A stretch of DNA of 64,000 nucleotides from Ndongobacter massiliensis (GCF_900120375.1 NZ_LT635480.1:1680840-1744839), one strand, 5' to 3'. Numbered from the stretch's first letter, positions 26,159 to 36,094 are shown. Numbers and translations are program-made. Notes: generated by a model not told the origin, from the sequence alone.

Positions 26159-27322
26159 ATGTTTCAAAATCCGGTCGATCGCAGGCACACCGATTGTGCC
26201 AAGTGGGACGAATTGATTGAAAATACGGGGGAAGAAGAGATCCTTTCTTTAACCGTCGCCGATATGGATTTCCGGGTTGCGCCGGAGATTGCGCAAGCGA
26301 TTATCGATGCGGCCAATCATGGCATTTACGGCTATACGAATGTCAGCAGCCGCTACATTGACCTCACCCAACAGTGGATCCGGAAGCACTATCACTGGAT
26401 GCCGGAGCGCGAATGGATTGTCTATTGTCCTCGCATTATCAATGCGCTGTGTCAGATTATTCAAAATTATACGAACCACGGCGATTCGATTCTCATTACG
26501 ACGCCGCTGTATGATCCGATCCAGAGTGCCATTCGCTTGAATGACCGGAAGATCATTGCATCTTCCCTTGTGCGGGAAGCAGACCGCTATGTCATTGATT
26601 TTGAAGACTTTGAGAAAAAACTGCAGAGCGGAGTCAAAGTATTTATCGCCGTTTCCCCGCACAATCCAACCGGGCGCGTCTGGACGGAGGAAGAAGTGCA
26701 GAAAATGGTCCGGTTGTGCAAAGAAAATGATGTGTTGATCGTTTCTGATGAAGTACATGCCGATTTTATCTGGGAGGGTGTGTTCACCAGTTTCGGACAG
26801 TTTTTTGAGGAATATGACCAGATGATCATCGGCACATCCGCTTCCAAAACATTTAATATTCCGGGCATTGAAGCGGCGAGCATGGTCATTAAGAATCCAG
26901 CGTTGCGCGAGAAATTTGTCCGCTGCCTGCGCAGTGCGGGTTTTCATAATCCGAATTATTTCTGCAATCCCGCTGTGGAAGCCGCCTATGGCAAAGGGGA
27001 AGAGTGGCTTGCCCTTGTCAAGCAGGTGATATTGGAAAATCGAAAGTTTGCGATTTCTTTTATTGATCGGGAATGCGCCCCCTGCAAAGTGCTTCCGGGG
27101 GAAGGAACTTTCCTTTTGTGGGTGGATTATTCCGCACTCGAAATTTCCGAAGAGGACTGGAATCAAAAATTATTGCACGAAGGAAAGGTCGCCTGTTCGA
27201 TGGGCGGCGATTACGGGAACGAGGGACGCGGATTTTTCCGCATTAACTTGGCACAGCCGCCTGTGATGTTCAAAGAGGCGTTGGCACGAATTAAAAAATG
27301 TATGGAGGATGTACGAAAATGA
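26159..27322 (+). CDS. PLP-dependent aminotransferase/C-S lyase, MalY/PatB family
   Basis: A 387-residue fold-type I PLP enzyme. PLP contacts include SPHNPTGRVW, DEVHADFIW and the Schiff-base Lys230 in SASKTFNIPG; the C-terminus has an arginine in GRGFFRINLA that binds the carboxylate. MalY/PatB proteins are usually cystathionine beta-lyases, and E. coli MalY also acts as a regulator. SD is AAGGAGG and the gene lies 15 bp after galM. Its 3' end overlaps nhaC by ATGA. Why a C-S lyase shares an operon with mutarotase is unclear. The NhaC-family neighbour may move a related substrate. Confidence 0.88.
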   Translation: MFQNPVDRRHTDCAKWDELIENTGEEEILSLTVADMDFRVAPEIAQAIIDAANHGIYGYTNVSSRYIDLTQQWIRKHYHWMPEREWIVYCPRIINALCQIIQNYTNHGDSILITTPLYDPIQSAIRLNDRKIIASSLVREADRYVIDFEDFEKKLQSGVKVFIAVSPHNPTGRVWTEEEVQKMVRLCKENDVLIVSDEVHADFIWEGVFTSFGQFFEEYDQMIIGTSASKTFNIPGIEAASMVIKNPALREKFVRCLRSAGFHNPNYFCNPAVEAAYGKGEEWLALVKQVILENRKFAISFIDRECAPCKVLPGEGTFLLWVDYSALEISEEDWNQKLLHEGKVACSMGGDYGNEGRGFFRINLAQPPVMFKEALARIKKCMEDVRK

Positions 27323-28755
27323 AGGCAAGAACAAAAAGAAAGCCGACCGTTGGGCAGGCGCTGGTCCCCATTGCGGGGATGCTCGTCATACTCGGCATCG
27401 GTATCGGACTGTTGGGGCTGCCGGCGGAGCCGCTGATCGTTTTGGCGGCGGTCGTTTCGGGGGCTATGGCGATTTATCTCGGCTACAGTTATGATGAAAT
27501 TATGGAAGAAATTTCCGAGAAAATCGCAAAAGTATGGGGTGCATTGCTCATTTTAGTCATTGTCGGCTTTATGATCGGATCGTGGATGCTTGGCGGGACC
27601 ATTCCGATGCTCATTTATTACGGTCTGAAGCTCATTAGCCCGCAGTTTTTGGCATTGACCGCCTTTGTGGTCTCCGCTATCGTTTCGGTGATGACCGGAA
27701 CCTCTTGGGGATCGGCAGGAACGATCGGTGTGGCTTTTATGGGCGTTGCCATCGGTATGAACGCCAATCTGCCCTTGGTTGCCGGTGCGGTGGTGTCGGG
27801 CGCGTATTTCGGTGATAAACTTTCCCCGTTGTCGGACACGACGAATCTGGCTTCTGCCGTTTGCGGCGTTGATTTGTATCAACATGTATACAATCAATTA
27901 TGGACGACAGGTGCTGCTGCTGTTTTATCCTGCATTGTTTATACGATTTTAGGGCATGTCGGAACAACGGCGAATGTGGGCGTTCCGGAAACCGTCCATA
28001 TCCTCACCGGAACATTGGAATCCATGTATTCCTGGAATCTATTTTTCCTTGTTCCCCTGTTGATCGTGTTGATCGGATCGGCGACGCGCAAACCGACCAT
28101 TCCCGTGATGCTTGCGGCGTCGGCCGTCGCTTTAATCAATGCGGCGATTTTCCAAGGGGCGAGCCTGCAAAGCATTGTGGAAACGACGCTGAATGGATTT
28201 AATGTTTCCATGCTTGGCTTTAATGAAGCGGAGGTTCCTTCAGACTTGATCCGGCTATTGCATCGTGGCGGCATGATGGCGATGATGAATACGTTGCTGA
28301 TTGCTGTTTGCGCCATTTCTTTTGCAGGGACGATGACCGTCACCGGTGCACTGGATGTTTTGATATCGAAGTTGCTGACGAAGATTCATAATACCTTCCA
28401 GTTGGTCGGGGCAACCATCGTCACTTGTCTTGTGACGACAGGCGTGACCAGCAATGGTCAGGTGTCCATCCTGATGCCGGGCGAGGCATTCCGCTCCGCC
28501 TATATTCAGCGGGGGCTGCATCCCAAAGTACTCTCCCGAACCCTCGAGGATTCCGTGACCTGCACGGAGTGCTTGATTCCGTGGACGGCTGCCGGCGCCT
28601 ATATGGCGACGACGCTGGGCGTACCAACCTTGAGTTATCTGCCCTTCGCGATTCTGAATTACAGCGGCATGATCTTTGCCTTGATCTGGGCGGCGACGGG
28701 TATCGGTATTACGAAAATTGACCCGAAGACGTTTGAAGCGGAAGAGACGAAATAG
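27319..28755 (+). CDS. nhaC: NhaC-family Na+/H+ antiporter
   Basis: A 478-residue membrane protein with about 12 hydrophobic segments. Signature stretches are GTSWGSAGTIGVAF and SGAYFGDKLSPLSDTTNLA. NhaC-family members exchange Na+ for H+; relatives such as MleN exchange malate for lactate. The ATG at 27319 overlaps the upstream TGA (ATGA), so translation is coupled to the MalY/PatB-like enzyme. A transport role for an amino acid or organic acid linked to that enzyme is possible (inference). The operon ends at a terminator. Confidence 0.9.
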   Translation: MKARTKRKPTVGQALVPIAGMLVILGIGIGLLGLPAEPLIVLAAVVSGAMAIYLGYSYDEIMEEISEKIAKVWGALLILVIVGFMIGSWMLGGTIPMLIYYGLKLISPQFLALTAFVVSAIVSVMTGTSWGSAGTIGVAFMGVAIGMNANLPLVAGAVVSGAYFGDKLSPLSDTTNLASAVCGVDLYQHVYNQLWTTGAAAVLSCIVYTILGHVGTTANVGVPETVHILTGTLESMYSWNLFFLVPLLIVLIGSATRKPTIPVMLAASAVALINAAIFQGASLQSIVETTLNGFNVSMLGFNEAEVPSDLIRLLHRGGMMAMMNTLLIAVCAISFAGTMTVTGALDVLISKLLTKIHNTFQLVGATIVTCLVTTGVTSNGQVSILMPGEAFRSAYIQRGLHPKVLSRTLEDSVTCTECLIPWTAAGAYMATTLGVPTLSYLPFAILNYSGMIFALIWAATGIGITKIDPKTFEAEETK

Positions 28756-28769
28756 AAGACCGGTATTGA

Positions 28770-28799
28770 AAGCTCGGAGCTAAGCAGTTCCGAGCTTTT
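28770..28799 (+). terminator. Terminator after nhaC
   Basis: AAGCTCGGA (28770-28778) pairs with TCCGAGCTT (28789-28797), followed by a short T run. Confidence 0.75.
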
Positions 28800-28851
28800 C
28801 TAGTGCAGGAAGTCATTCATAAGGTCGACAGGAATGTGAAGAAAGTGATGA

Positions 28852-28903
28852 TTGACAAGGATTTCCGATCGTGCTACTCTGTTTGTAAGAAAACCTTACA
28901 AAC
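28852..28903 (+). promoter_or_regulatory. Promoter with palindromic operator ahead of the xylose transporter operon
   Basis: TTGACA (28852-28857), 17-bp spacer, TACTCT (28875-28880). Immediately after lies a perfect inverted repeat: GTTTGTAAG (28881-28889), AAAAC, CTTACAAAC (28895-28903), then TAGTAAGG. The CAAACTA part resembles XylR half-sites, so the divergently encoded ROK repressor is the likely ligand. The position at +1 suits repression. Confidence 0.75.
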
Positions 28904-28941
28904 TAGTAAGGAGTTGTTTCAGAAATCTCGCGGCGGAGAGA

Positions 28942-28986
28942 ATGAGCAACGAGATTCGGAATCAGGAGGTGAATCGAAAGCGATAG
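28942..28986 (+). CDS. Possible 14-codon leader ORF before xylF
   Basis: GGCGGAGAG precedes ATG 28942; the frame reads MSNEIRNQEVNRKR and stops at TAG 28984-28986. It lies inside the transcript leader, about 60 nt before xylF. It may be a leader peptide or chance. Confidence 0.2.
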   Translation: MSNEIRNQEVNRKR

Positions 28987-29045
28987 CAAGGATGGCAGGT
29001 TACGAAGATTTTTCGATGAATTTTTTAAGAAAAAGGGAGAGAAGT

Positions 29046-30191
29046 ATGAAATTTGGAAAACGTTTAGCTAGTTTTTTACTCGCGGGACTGATGGTTTTGA
29101 CGATGGGCGCCTGCTCAGGCGGCGAGGAAAAGAAGCCGGAAGAATCAAAAGAAGAAAGTAAAGTGGAAAGCCAGGCCGAGGGAAAGCAGGAGCCGGCCGC
29201 TCCAGCGGAAATCAAGAAAGTCGGAATTGCCATGCCGACGAAAGATCTGCAGCGTTGGAGCCAAGACGGTGAAAACCTGAAGACGAAGTTGGAAGAAAAA
29301 GGGATTGAAACCGAATTACAGTTTGCCAATAATGACATCGGAACGCAGGTTTCGCAGTTGGAAAATATGATCACAAATGGCTGCAATTTACTGATTGTCG
29401 CTTCCATTGACGGCAGCGCACTGACGAATGTGCTCGATACGGCAAAAGCATCCGGCGTGACCGTGATTGCGTACGACCGATTGATTATGAATTCGGATGC
29501 TGTCAGCTACTATGCGACCTTTGACAATAACAAAGTCGGTAAAATGCAGGGGCAGTACATCGCGGATGCGCTCGATCTGGAACATAAGGACGGTCCGTTT
29601 AACTTGGAGATCGTCACGGGTCCGACGGATGATAACAATGTTGTCTTCTTCTATGGCGGAGCGATGGAAGTATTGCAGCCCTATATCGATGCCGGCAAAC
29701 TGGTGGTTCCCTCCGGCCAGATCAGTCGCCAGGAATGTGCGACCCCAGAATGGTCCAATCAGAAGGCGCAGGAACGCATGGAGAATATTCTTTCTTCCTT
29801 CTATAACGACGGCAAGAACTTGGATGTAGTGCTCTGTTCCAATGACGCCACTGCCCATGGTGTGGCTTCCGCTTTGGCCGAAAATTATAACGGGGCATCA
29901 TGGCCCGTCATCACCGGACAGGACTGCGAAATTACGAATGTGAAGAGCATTATTGAAGGAAAACAGGCGATGTCCGTATTTAAGGACACGCGTGCGTTGG
30001 CGTCCGCCGTCGTCGATATGGTGATGGCACTTTCCGAAGGGAAGGAAGTACCGGTGAACGACACCAAGACTTATGACAACGGCACGGGCATCATTCCGTC
30101 CTTCTTAGTCGAGCCGGTGGCGGCAACGAAAGAGAATTACAAAGAGCTTTTGGTGGACTCGGGCTACTACACGGAAGATGATTTGAAGTAA
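29046..30191 (+). CDS. xylF: Xylose/pentose ABC transporter substrate-binding lipoprotein
   Basis: A 381-residue periplasmic-binding-protein-like lipoprotein. Signal and lipobox are LTMGAC, followed by an acidic linker (EEKKPEESKEESK). The mature part is a type I sugar-binding fold with KVGIAMPTKDLQRWSQDG, NLLIVASIDGSAL, GVTVIAYDRLI and YATFDNNKVGKMQGQYIADA, closest to XylF/ChvE. The ATG at 29046 starts the signal peptide; upstream in-frame starts would add an 81-residue hydrophilic leader. It heads xylFGH-xylAB, which points to xylose as the ligand. Confidence 0.92.
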   Translation: MKFGKRLASFLLAGLMVLTMGACSGGEEKKPEESKEESKVESQAEGKQEPAAPAEIKKVGIAMPTKDLQRWSQDGENLKTKLEEKGIETELQFANNDIGTQVSQLENMITNGCNLLIVASIDGSALTNVLDTAKASGVTVIAYDRLIMNSDAVSYYATFDNNKVGKMQGQYIADALDLEHKDGPFNLEIVTGPTDDNNVVFFYGGAMEVLQPYIDAGKLVVPSGQISRQECATPEWSNQKAQERMENILSSFYNDGKNLDVVLCSNDATAHGVASALAENYNGASWPVITGQDCEITNVKSIIEGKQAMSVFKDTRALASAVVDMVMALSEGKEVPVNDTKTYDNGTGIIPSFLVEPVAATKENYKELLVDSGYYTEDDLK

Positions 30192-30224
30192 ACAATCGAC
30201 AGAATTTAACCGAAGGAGGTTGTT

Positions 30225-31766
30225 TTGACAGATCTTGTCTTAGAAATGACCAATATTACAAAAGAATTTCCGGGGGTGAAGGCACTGGATCAAGTCAACC
30301 TCCAGGTTAAACGCGGAGAAATCCACGCCATTTGTGGGGAGAATGGTGCCGGAAAGTCGACGTTGATGAATGTACTGACCGGCACCTATCCCTATGGCAG
30401 CTATTCCGGGGAAATCTATTACAATGGCGAACTCTGTCAATTCAATAAGATTGAGGACAGCGAGTCGCGCGGCATTGTCATCATTCATCAGGAGTTGGCG
30501 CTGATTCCGCATATGGACATTGCCGAGAATATGTTTTTGGGCAATGAACAGGGATCCAAGTACAACATCGATTGGCGAAAGACGCATCGCCGCGCCGTGG
30601 AGCAGATGAAATTGGTGGATTTGAACGAATCGCCGTATGCACTGGTCAAAAATTTAGGCGTTGGCAAGCAGCAGTTGGTAGAAATTGCGAAAGCTTTATC
30701 CAAAAATGTCAAGCTGTTGGTTTTGGATGAACCGACGGCGTCCCTGAATGAAAATGATTCCCAGAAGTTGCTTGATTTGCTGTTGTCACTCAAGGCGCAG
30801 GGACTTACGTCGATCATTATTTCGCATAAATTGAATGAAATTGCCTATGTGGCGGACAGCATTACGGTGATTCGTGATGGCAAGACCATTGAAACCCTGC
30901 CGAATGCGGATCACAATATCGATGAAAATCGCATTATACGCGGCATGGTTGGTCGGGAACTGTCCGATCGTTATCCGAAGCGAAAGCATATGTTGGGCGA
31001 AGTGGGCTTTGAGATCAAAGACTGGACGGTGTATCATCCCAATCGCGTGAACAAAAAGGTTGTGGACGGCGTCAATCTGCAGATTCGCAAGGGTGAAATT
31101 GTGGGCATTGCCGGGTTGATCGGGGCAGGTCGAACGGAACTGGCCATGAGCATATTCGGAAGAAGTTACGGTCGAAATATCAGCGGGCAACTGTACATTG
31201 ACGGGCAGGAGAAAGAATTGAAAAATGTTCGTGCCGCCATTGATGCAGGATTGGCCTATGTCACAGAAGATCGAAAAGGCAACGGATTAATTCTGAGCAA
31301 TCCCATTTACACCAATCACAGCCTGGCGAATTTGGATCGCGTCAGTAAGCGCGGGGTGATCAATCGACACCAGGAGCGCAGTGTGGCGAAGGAGATGGTC
31401 GATCGTCTGCGCGTAAAATGTCGATTTATCTACCAAAAGGTGGGCAATCTCAGCGGGGGCAATCAGCAGAAAATCTTGCTGGGAAAATGGATCTTTACCG
31501 AGCCGGATATTTTGATCTTGGATGAACCGACGCGCGGCATTGATGTCGGAGCGAAATATGAGATCTATGAGATTGCGAATGAATTGGTTGCTGAAGGAAA
31601 ATGCGTGTTGATGATCTCTTCCGAGATGTCGGAGTTGTTAGGAATGTGTGACCGCATTTACGTGATGAATGCGGGAAAAATCAAGGCAGAGCTTCCCATT
31701 GAAGAAGCGTCACAGGAGAAAATCATGTCCTATATTGTGAAAGACGTGCGAAAGGAGGAAGCATGA
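30225..31766 (+). CDS. xylG: Xylose ABC transporter ATPase (duplicated ABC protein)
   Basis: A 513-residue protein with two ABC domains, typical of RbsA/XylG importers. The first has Walker A GENGAGKST and Walker B LLVLDEPTASL. The second has a degenerate Walker A (GLIGAGRTE), signature LSGGNQQK and Walker B ILILDEPTRGID. The start is TTG at 30225: AAGGAGG (30213-30219) is 5 nt upstream, whereas the first ATG (30246) is too far. It ends in an ATGA overlap with the permease. Confidence 0.93.
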   Translation: MTDLVLEMTNITKEFPGVKALDQVNLQVKRGEIHAICGENGAGKSTLMNVLTGTYPYGSYSGEIYYNGELCQFNKIEDSESRGIVIIHQELALIPHMDIAENMFLGNEQGSKYNIDWRKTHRRAVEQMKLVDLNESPYALVKNLGVGKQQLVEIAKALSKNVKLLVLDEPTASLNENDSQKLLDLLLSLKAQGLTSIIISHKLNEIAYVADSITVIRDGKTIETLPNADHNIDENRIIRGMVGRELSDRYPKRKHMLGEVGFEIKDWTVYHPNRVNKKVVDGVNLQIRKGEIVGIAGLIGAGRTELAMSIFGRSYGRNISGQLYIDGQEKELKNVRAAIDAGLAYVTEDRKGNGLILSNPIYTNHSLANLDRVSKRGVINRHQERSVAKEMVDRLRVKCRFIYQKVGNLSGGNQQKILLGKWIFTEPDILILDEPTRGIDVGAKYEIYEIANELVAEGKCVLMISSEMSELLGMCDRIYVMNAGKIKAELPIEEASQEKIMSYIVKDVRKEEA

Positions 31767-32923
31767 ATTCCGGCATTGTGGATAAAATGAAGAAAAACAG
31801 TATGGTTGTTATTTTGCTGGCAGTCATTATTATTTTCACGATTCTCACCGGTGGGAATGTGCTTCTGCCGCAAAATATCAATAATATTATTTCGCAAAAC
31901 GCCTATGTCATCGTTTTAACCGTCGGAATGTTATTTTGTATTTTAACGGGCGGAAATATCGATTTGTCGGTGGGCTCCATCGTTGCATTGGTGGGGTCTT
32001 TGGCAGGTGTTATGGTTGTCAAGCAGCACATGAATATTTATCTGTCCATAGCCATTTGTCTCGCGGTGGGGTTGGTCATTGGTGCGATTCAGGGCTACCT
32101 GATTGCGTATATCAAGGCGCCTTCTTTTATCGTGACCTTAGCGGGCATGATGGTGTGGCGTGGTCTTTCGCTAGTTATTTTGCAGGGTTTCACGATTGCA
32201 CCGTTTCCGGAGAACTATTCACGGTTGTTCAACAGCTACATTCCTTCGCCGGAAGTGGGCGGACTCGACGGCGTGTGTATGGCGGTCGGGGTTGTGATGA
32301 TTGTGGCGTATGTTTTGAACGCCCTCAAAAATCATAAGGCGGAGAAAAAAATCAGCATGACGGAGACTTCGACTCCGGTGTTTATTGCGGAAACGCTTCT
32401 CGTTGCGGCAGGCCTGTTTTTTGTCACCTACAGTCTTGCAAAATTCCGCGGTTTTCCCGTGATTTTGATTTTACTGGGCGTCATCGTTTTTATCTATAAC
32501 TACTATGCTTCACGAACCGTCAACGGCAGGCACTATTACGCCGTCGGCGGCAATGAAAATGCGGCTACGCTCAGCGGTATTGACGCCCGATGGGTGTACT
32601 TCAAAGCCTATGTGAATTCCGGATTTTTATCGGCGGTTGCCGGTTTGATGGTGGTTGCGCGTTTCAATTCGGCAACACCGACGTTGGGCGACGGCTACGA
32701 AATGGACGCAATTGCGGCGGCATATATCGGTGGCGCTTCCGCTTATGGCGGCGTGGGTACGGTATGGCAGGTCGTTATTGGCGCCATATTTATGGGGGTA
32801 TTAAATAACGGAATGTCCATTATGGGTATTGATGCCGATTTTCAGCGCATTGTCAAAGGGGTTGTATTGGCGATCGCCGTCGTATTCGACATTGTTTCCA
32901 AGCGACGCAATGCGGCCGAATAA
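31763..32923 (+). CDS. xylH: Xylose ABC transporter permease
   Basis: A 386-residue integral membrane protein of the BPD_transp_2 (RbsC/XylH) family, with about 10 hydrophobic segments and the motifs LTGGNIDLSVGSIVALVG and GGNENAATLSGI. The long central loop (ALKNHKAEKKISMTE) is common in XylH proteins. The start overlaps the xylG stop (ATGA). It partners the upstream ATPase and binding protein. Confidence 0.93.
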   Translation: MNSGIVDKMKKNSMVVILLAVIIIFTILTGGNVLLPQNINNIISQNAYVIVLTVGMLFCILTGGNIDLSVGSIVALVGSLAGVMVVKQHMNIYLSIAICLAVGLVIGAIQGYLIAYIKAPSFIVTLAGMMVWRGLSLVILQGFTIAPFPENYSRLFNSYIPSPEVGGLDGVCMAVGVVMIVAYVLNALKNHKAEKKISMTETSTPVFIAETLLVAAGLFFVTYSLAKFRGFPVILILLGVIVFIYNYYASRTVNGRHYYAVGGNENAATLSGIDARWVYFKAYVNSGFLSAVAGLMVVARFNSATPTLGDGYEMDAIAAAYIGGASAYGGVGTVWQVVIGAIFMGVLNNGMSIMGIDADFQRIVKGVVLAIAVVFDIVSKRRNAAE

Positions 32924-32941
32924 AGGAGAAAGAGGAAATCT

Positions 32942-34270
32942 ATGAAATTTTTTGAAAACGTACCGAAAATTCAGTATGAAGGCAGTAAATCTACCAATCC
33001 GTTTGCTTTCAAATACTACGATGCGGACCGCGTCATTGCGGGCAAGAAGATGAAAGAGCATTTGAAATTTGCCCTTTCCTGGTGGCACACCATGGTTGCG
33101 GGCGGGCAGGATCCGTTCGGCATCAACACGATGGATCGCAGCTACGGCGGAATCACCGATCCGATGGCATTGGCGAAGGCAAGGGCGGATGCCGCCTTTG
33201 ATTTCATGGACAAGTTGGGCATTGAATACTTTTGTTTTCATGATGCGGATCTGGCACCGGAAGGCAACAGTCTGCAAGAGCGCAACGAGAATCTGAAAGA
33301 AATGGTTGCCTATGTGAAGGAAAAGATGCAGGGAACGTCGGTAAAACTGCTCTGGGGAACCTCCAATTGTTTCACCAATCCCCGGTTTATGCACGGCGGT
33401 GCGACTTCCTGTGAGGCGGATGTCTTTGCCTGGGCAGCGGCGCAGGTTAAAAATGCAATCGACGCGACGATTGCATTGGGTGGCAAGGGATACGTCTTCT
33501 GGGGCGGCCGCGAGGGTTATGAAACGTTGTTGAATACGGATGTGGAACTGGAGCTTGATAATTATGCGCGGATGCTCAAAATGGCGGTCCGCTATGCGCG
33601 CAGCAAAGGCTACGAGGGGGATTTTTACATCGAGCCCAAGCCGAAGGAACCGACGAAGCATCAGTACGATTTTGATGTGGCTTCCTGTGTCGCTTTTCTT
33701 CAAAAATATGATCTGATGCAGGATTTTCGCATCAATATTGAGGCGAATCACGCGACCTTGGCGGGACACACATTCCAGCATGAGTTGCGGATGGCGCGCA
33801 CCTTCGGTGTTTTCGGTTCCGTCGATGCGAATCAGGGCGATTTGCTGTTGGGCTGGGACACGGATCAATTCCCGTCCAATGTGTATGACACCACACTTGC
33901 CATGTATGAAATTTTGAAGGCGGGCGGATTCACGAACGGCGGATTGAATTTTGATGCGAAGGTGCGTCGTCCGTCCTTTACACCGGAAGACATTGCCTAT
34001 GCGTATATCTTGGGCATGGATTCGTTTGCCTTCGGTCTGATCAAGGCACAGCAGCTGATTGAGGACGGGCGTGTCGAGGCATTTGTAGCAAAGAAATACG
34101 CCAGTTATCAAGAGGGCATCGGCGAAAAAATTCGGAAGAATGAAACGAATTTTGAGGAATTGGAAAGCTACGCGTTGAAGAATGGCGAACCGACACTTTC
34201 CAGCGGGCGCCAGGAGTATTTGGAAGGCCTCGTCAATAATATTTTGTTGGACGGGAAAACAGAACAATAA
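32942..34270 (+). CDS. xylA: Xylose isomerase (class II)
   Basis: A 442-residue cytoplasmic enzyme converting D-xylose to D-xylulose using two divalent metals. Catalytic and metal residues are in place: H100 and D103 (CFHDAD), E231 and K233 ([14 protein letters not shown]), E267 and H270 ([11 protein letters not shown]), D295 (VDANQGD), D306 and D308 (GWDTDQFP), D338 (NFDAKVRR). Length and N-terminal [11 protein letters not shown] are typical of class II enzymes. AAAGGAG lies 8 nt upstream. Follows xylH by 18 bp. Confidence 0.98.
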   Translation: MKFFENVPKIQYEGSKSTNPFAFKYYDADRVIAGKKMKEHLKFALSWWHTMVAGGQDPFGINTMDRSYGGITDPMALAKARADAAFDFMDKLGIEYFCFHDADLAPEGNSLQERNENLKEMVAYVKEKMQGTSVKLLWGTSNCFTNPRFMHGGATSCEADVFAWAAAQVKNAIDATIALGGKGYVFWGGREGYETLLNTDVELELDNYARMLKMAVRYARSKGYEGDFYIEPKPKEPTKHQYDFDVASCVAFLQKYDLMQDFRINIEANHATLAGHTFQHELRMARTFGVFGSVDANQGDLLLGWDTDQFPSNVYDTTLAMYEILKAGGFTNGGLNFDAKVRRPSFTPEDIAYAYILGMDSFAFGLIKAQQLIEDGRVEAFVAKKYASYQEGIGEKIRKNETNFEELESYALKNGEPTLSSGRQEYLEGLVNNILLDGKTEQ

Positions 34271-34282
34271 TTCCCTCTTTTT

Positions 34283-34318
34283 CAGCGGCGAGCCCCTTTT
34301 CCCTTCGGTTCGCCGCTG
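34283..34318 (+). terminator. Hairpin between xylA and xylB
   Basis: CAGCGGCGA (34283-34291) pairs with TCGCCGCTG (34310-34318) over an 18-nt loop. The downstream TATTTT is weak, so it may be a partial terminator or an mRNA 3'-end stabiliser that lowers xylB relative to xylA. Confidence 0.55.
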
Positions 34319-34352
34319 CGTATTTTAAGGGGCGTGTAAAAGAGAGGTTTTT

Positions 34353-35813
34353 ATGGGATATGTAGGCATTGATCTCGGTACATCGGCAGTAAAAATCAGC
34401 TATATTGATGAAGGAGCAAGGATTCGCAAGTCCGTTACCAAGGATTACCCGATCTGCTATCCGGAAGAAGGTTGGGCGGAACAGAATCCGGAGGATTGGT
34501 GGGACGCCATCCGCGCGGGGATGCAGGAGATTGTGGATGCAGAGGTGTTTACGGGACTGGATGCCATCGGGGTTGGCGGACAGATGCACGGATTGGTGGC
34601 GTTGGACGCTCGCGGGGCGGTGATTCGCCCGGCTATTTTGTGGAATGATACGCGCACCGCAAAGGAAACGGCGATCTTGAATACCGGGTTGGGAAAAGAG
34701 GTGCTCTTAAAAGAGACGGGGAATATTGCGTATGCCGGCTTTACCGCGTCCAAGCTGCTGTGGATGCGCGCACACGAGCCCGAACTGTTTGAAAAAATCG
34801 CGCACATCCTGCTGCCGAAGGATTACATCCTCTATCGCTTGTCGGGCGAATTTTCCACGGATTATTCGGACGCGTCGGGAACGCTTCTTTTGGACGTCGC
34901 GCATCGAAAATGGTCGAAAAAACTGTGCGATTTTTGCTGCGTGAAGCCGGCCCAGCTGCCTGCGTTGCATGAAAGCGGCGATTTTGCAGGAACACTGCGG
35001 GAAGAGTGGTGTGCACTGTGGCGTTTGGAATCGGCGCCGGATATCGTGGCGGGCGCGGGAGACAACGCGGCGGCGGCGGTATCGGTCGGGGTCGTCGAAG
35101 AAGGAGATTGCAATATTTCGCTGGGCACGAGCGGAACGATTTTTATGCCGACGAACCGTTTTTTGCAGGATGAACACGCAAGTCTGCACGCCTTTGCGGA
35201 TGCTGCCGGGAAGTTTCATTTGATGGGCTGTACGCTTTCCGCCGCGTCCTGTTATAAATGGTGGATGGGCAATGTGTTACAGCGCCCCGAAAATACCCCT
35301 TTGTCCACGGAAGAATCGGTGCGGCATCATCCGCTTTATTTTATGCCCTACTTGATGGGCGAGCGGTCGCCGCTCAATGACGAGGACGTGCGGGCCGGTT
35401 TTCTCGGGCTGTCGTCGCGTTCCAATTGGCAACAGATGATCTACGCCATCTATGAGGGCGTTGCCTTTTCCCTTCGCGATTGCATGGCGGTTGCAAAGAA
35501 TATGGGCGTTACCGTCACAAAAGCCTCCATCGTCGGCGGCGGTGCGCAGAGTCGCATTTGGTGCCAGATGATTGCCGATGTGCTGCAGCTACCGATTGCA
35601 AAACCCGCGGGAGAATGCGGACCCGGCTATGGCGCCGCTTTACTGGCGATGGCGCATAAGAAAGGGCGCCCTGTGCGGGAAATCGCCAAACAATACGCTG
35701 CTTTTGAAGAAGTATTTACACCACAGCCGGAGGAAATTCCCTATTACGAGAAAAAATATCGGAAGTTCTCGCAATTGTATCCGTTGCTTAAGGATTTTTA
35801 TAAAGAGACGTAG
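34353..35813 (+). CDS. xylB: Xylulokinase
   Basis: A 486-residue FGGY-family kinase phosphorylating D-xylulose to xylulose 5-phosphate for the pentose phosphate pathway. N-terminal phosphate loop GIDLGTSAVKISY, substrate motif GGQMHGL, LPKDYILYRLSG, catalytic-base region VAGAGDNAAAAVSVG, ISLGTSGTIF, and the C-terminal FGGY signature region VGGGAQSRIWCQMIADVL. Last gene of the xylose operon. The 280 bp after it hold no supported gene. Confidence 0.97.
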   Translation: MGYVGIDLGTSAVKISYIDEGARIRKSVTKDYPICYPEEGWAEQNPEDWWDAIRAGMQEIVDAEVFTGLDAIGVGGQMHGLVALDARGAVIRPAILWNDTRTAKETAILNTGLGKEVLLKETGNIAYAGFTASKLLWMRAHEPELFEKIAHILLPKDYILYRLSGEFSTDYSDASGTLLLDVAHRKWSKKLCDFCCVKPAQLPALHESGDFAGTLREEWCALWRLESAPDIVAGAGDNAAAAVSVGVVEEGDCNISLGTSGTIFMPTNRFLQDEHASLHAFADAAGKFHLMGCTLSAASCYKWWMGNVLQRPENTPLSTEESVRHHPLYFMPYLMGERSPLNDEDVRAGFLGLSSRSNWQQMIYAIYEGVAFSLRDCMAVAKNMGVTVTKASIVGGGAQSRIWCQMIADVLQLPIAKPAGECGPGYGAALLAMAHKKGRPVREIAKQYAAFEEVFTPQPEEIPYYEKKYRKFSQLYPLLKDFYKET

Positions 35814-36094
35814 CTGGACGAAGAAATTGGATCTTCAATAAATTGTGTTCACATAAAAATTGCATAAGACTTTTCACTAGGAGGAGGCAGCGCTGCTACT
35901 TTCTCCTTTTACTTTGGAGGTGCAGTTTGGAATTGATGAAAATCCCATGCCTAAAATGTCGGAAACTGTTTGTATTGCAACACACTACATATTTGTTACA
36001 TCGCTTTATGACTACTTTTTCGTTTATGGGACACTGTAGGATTTTTTGAATGGCGTTTCAGTGAGTCATTCGTATTTTATCAGTACTGTAGGGA

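Noticed and set aside
35843-36049. Short plus-strand open frame after xylB
   Set aside because: No SD, no recognisable protein character, and it runs toward the 3' end of the LysR gene.
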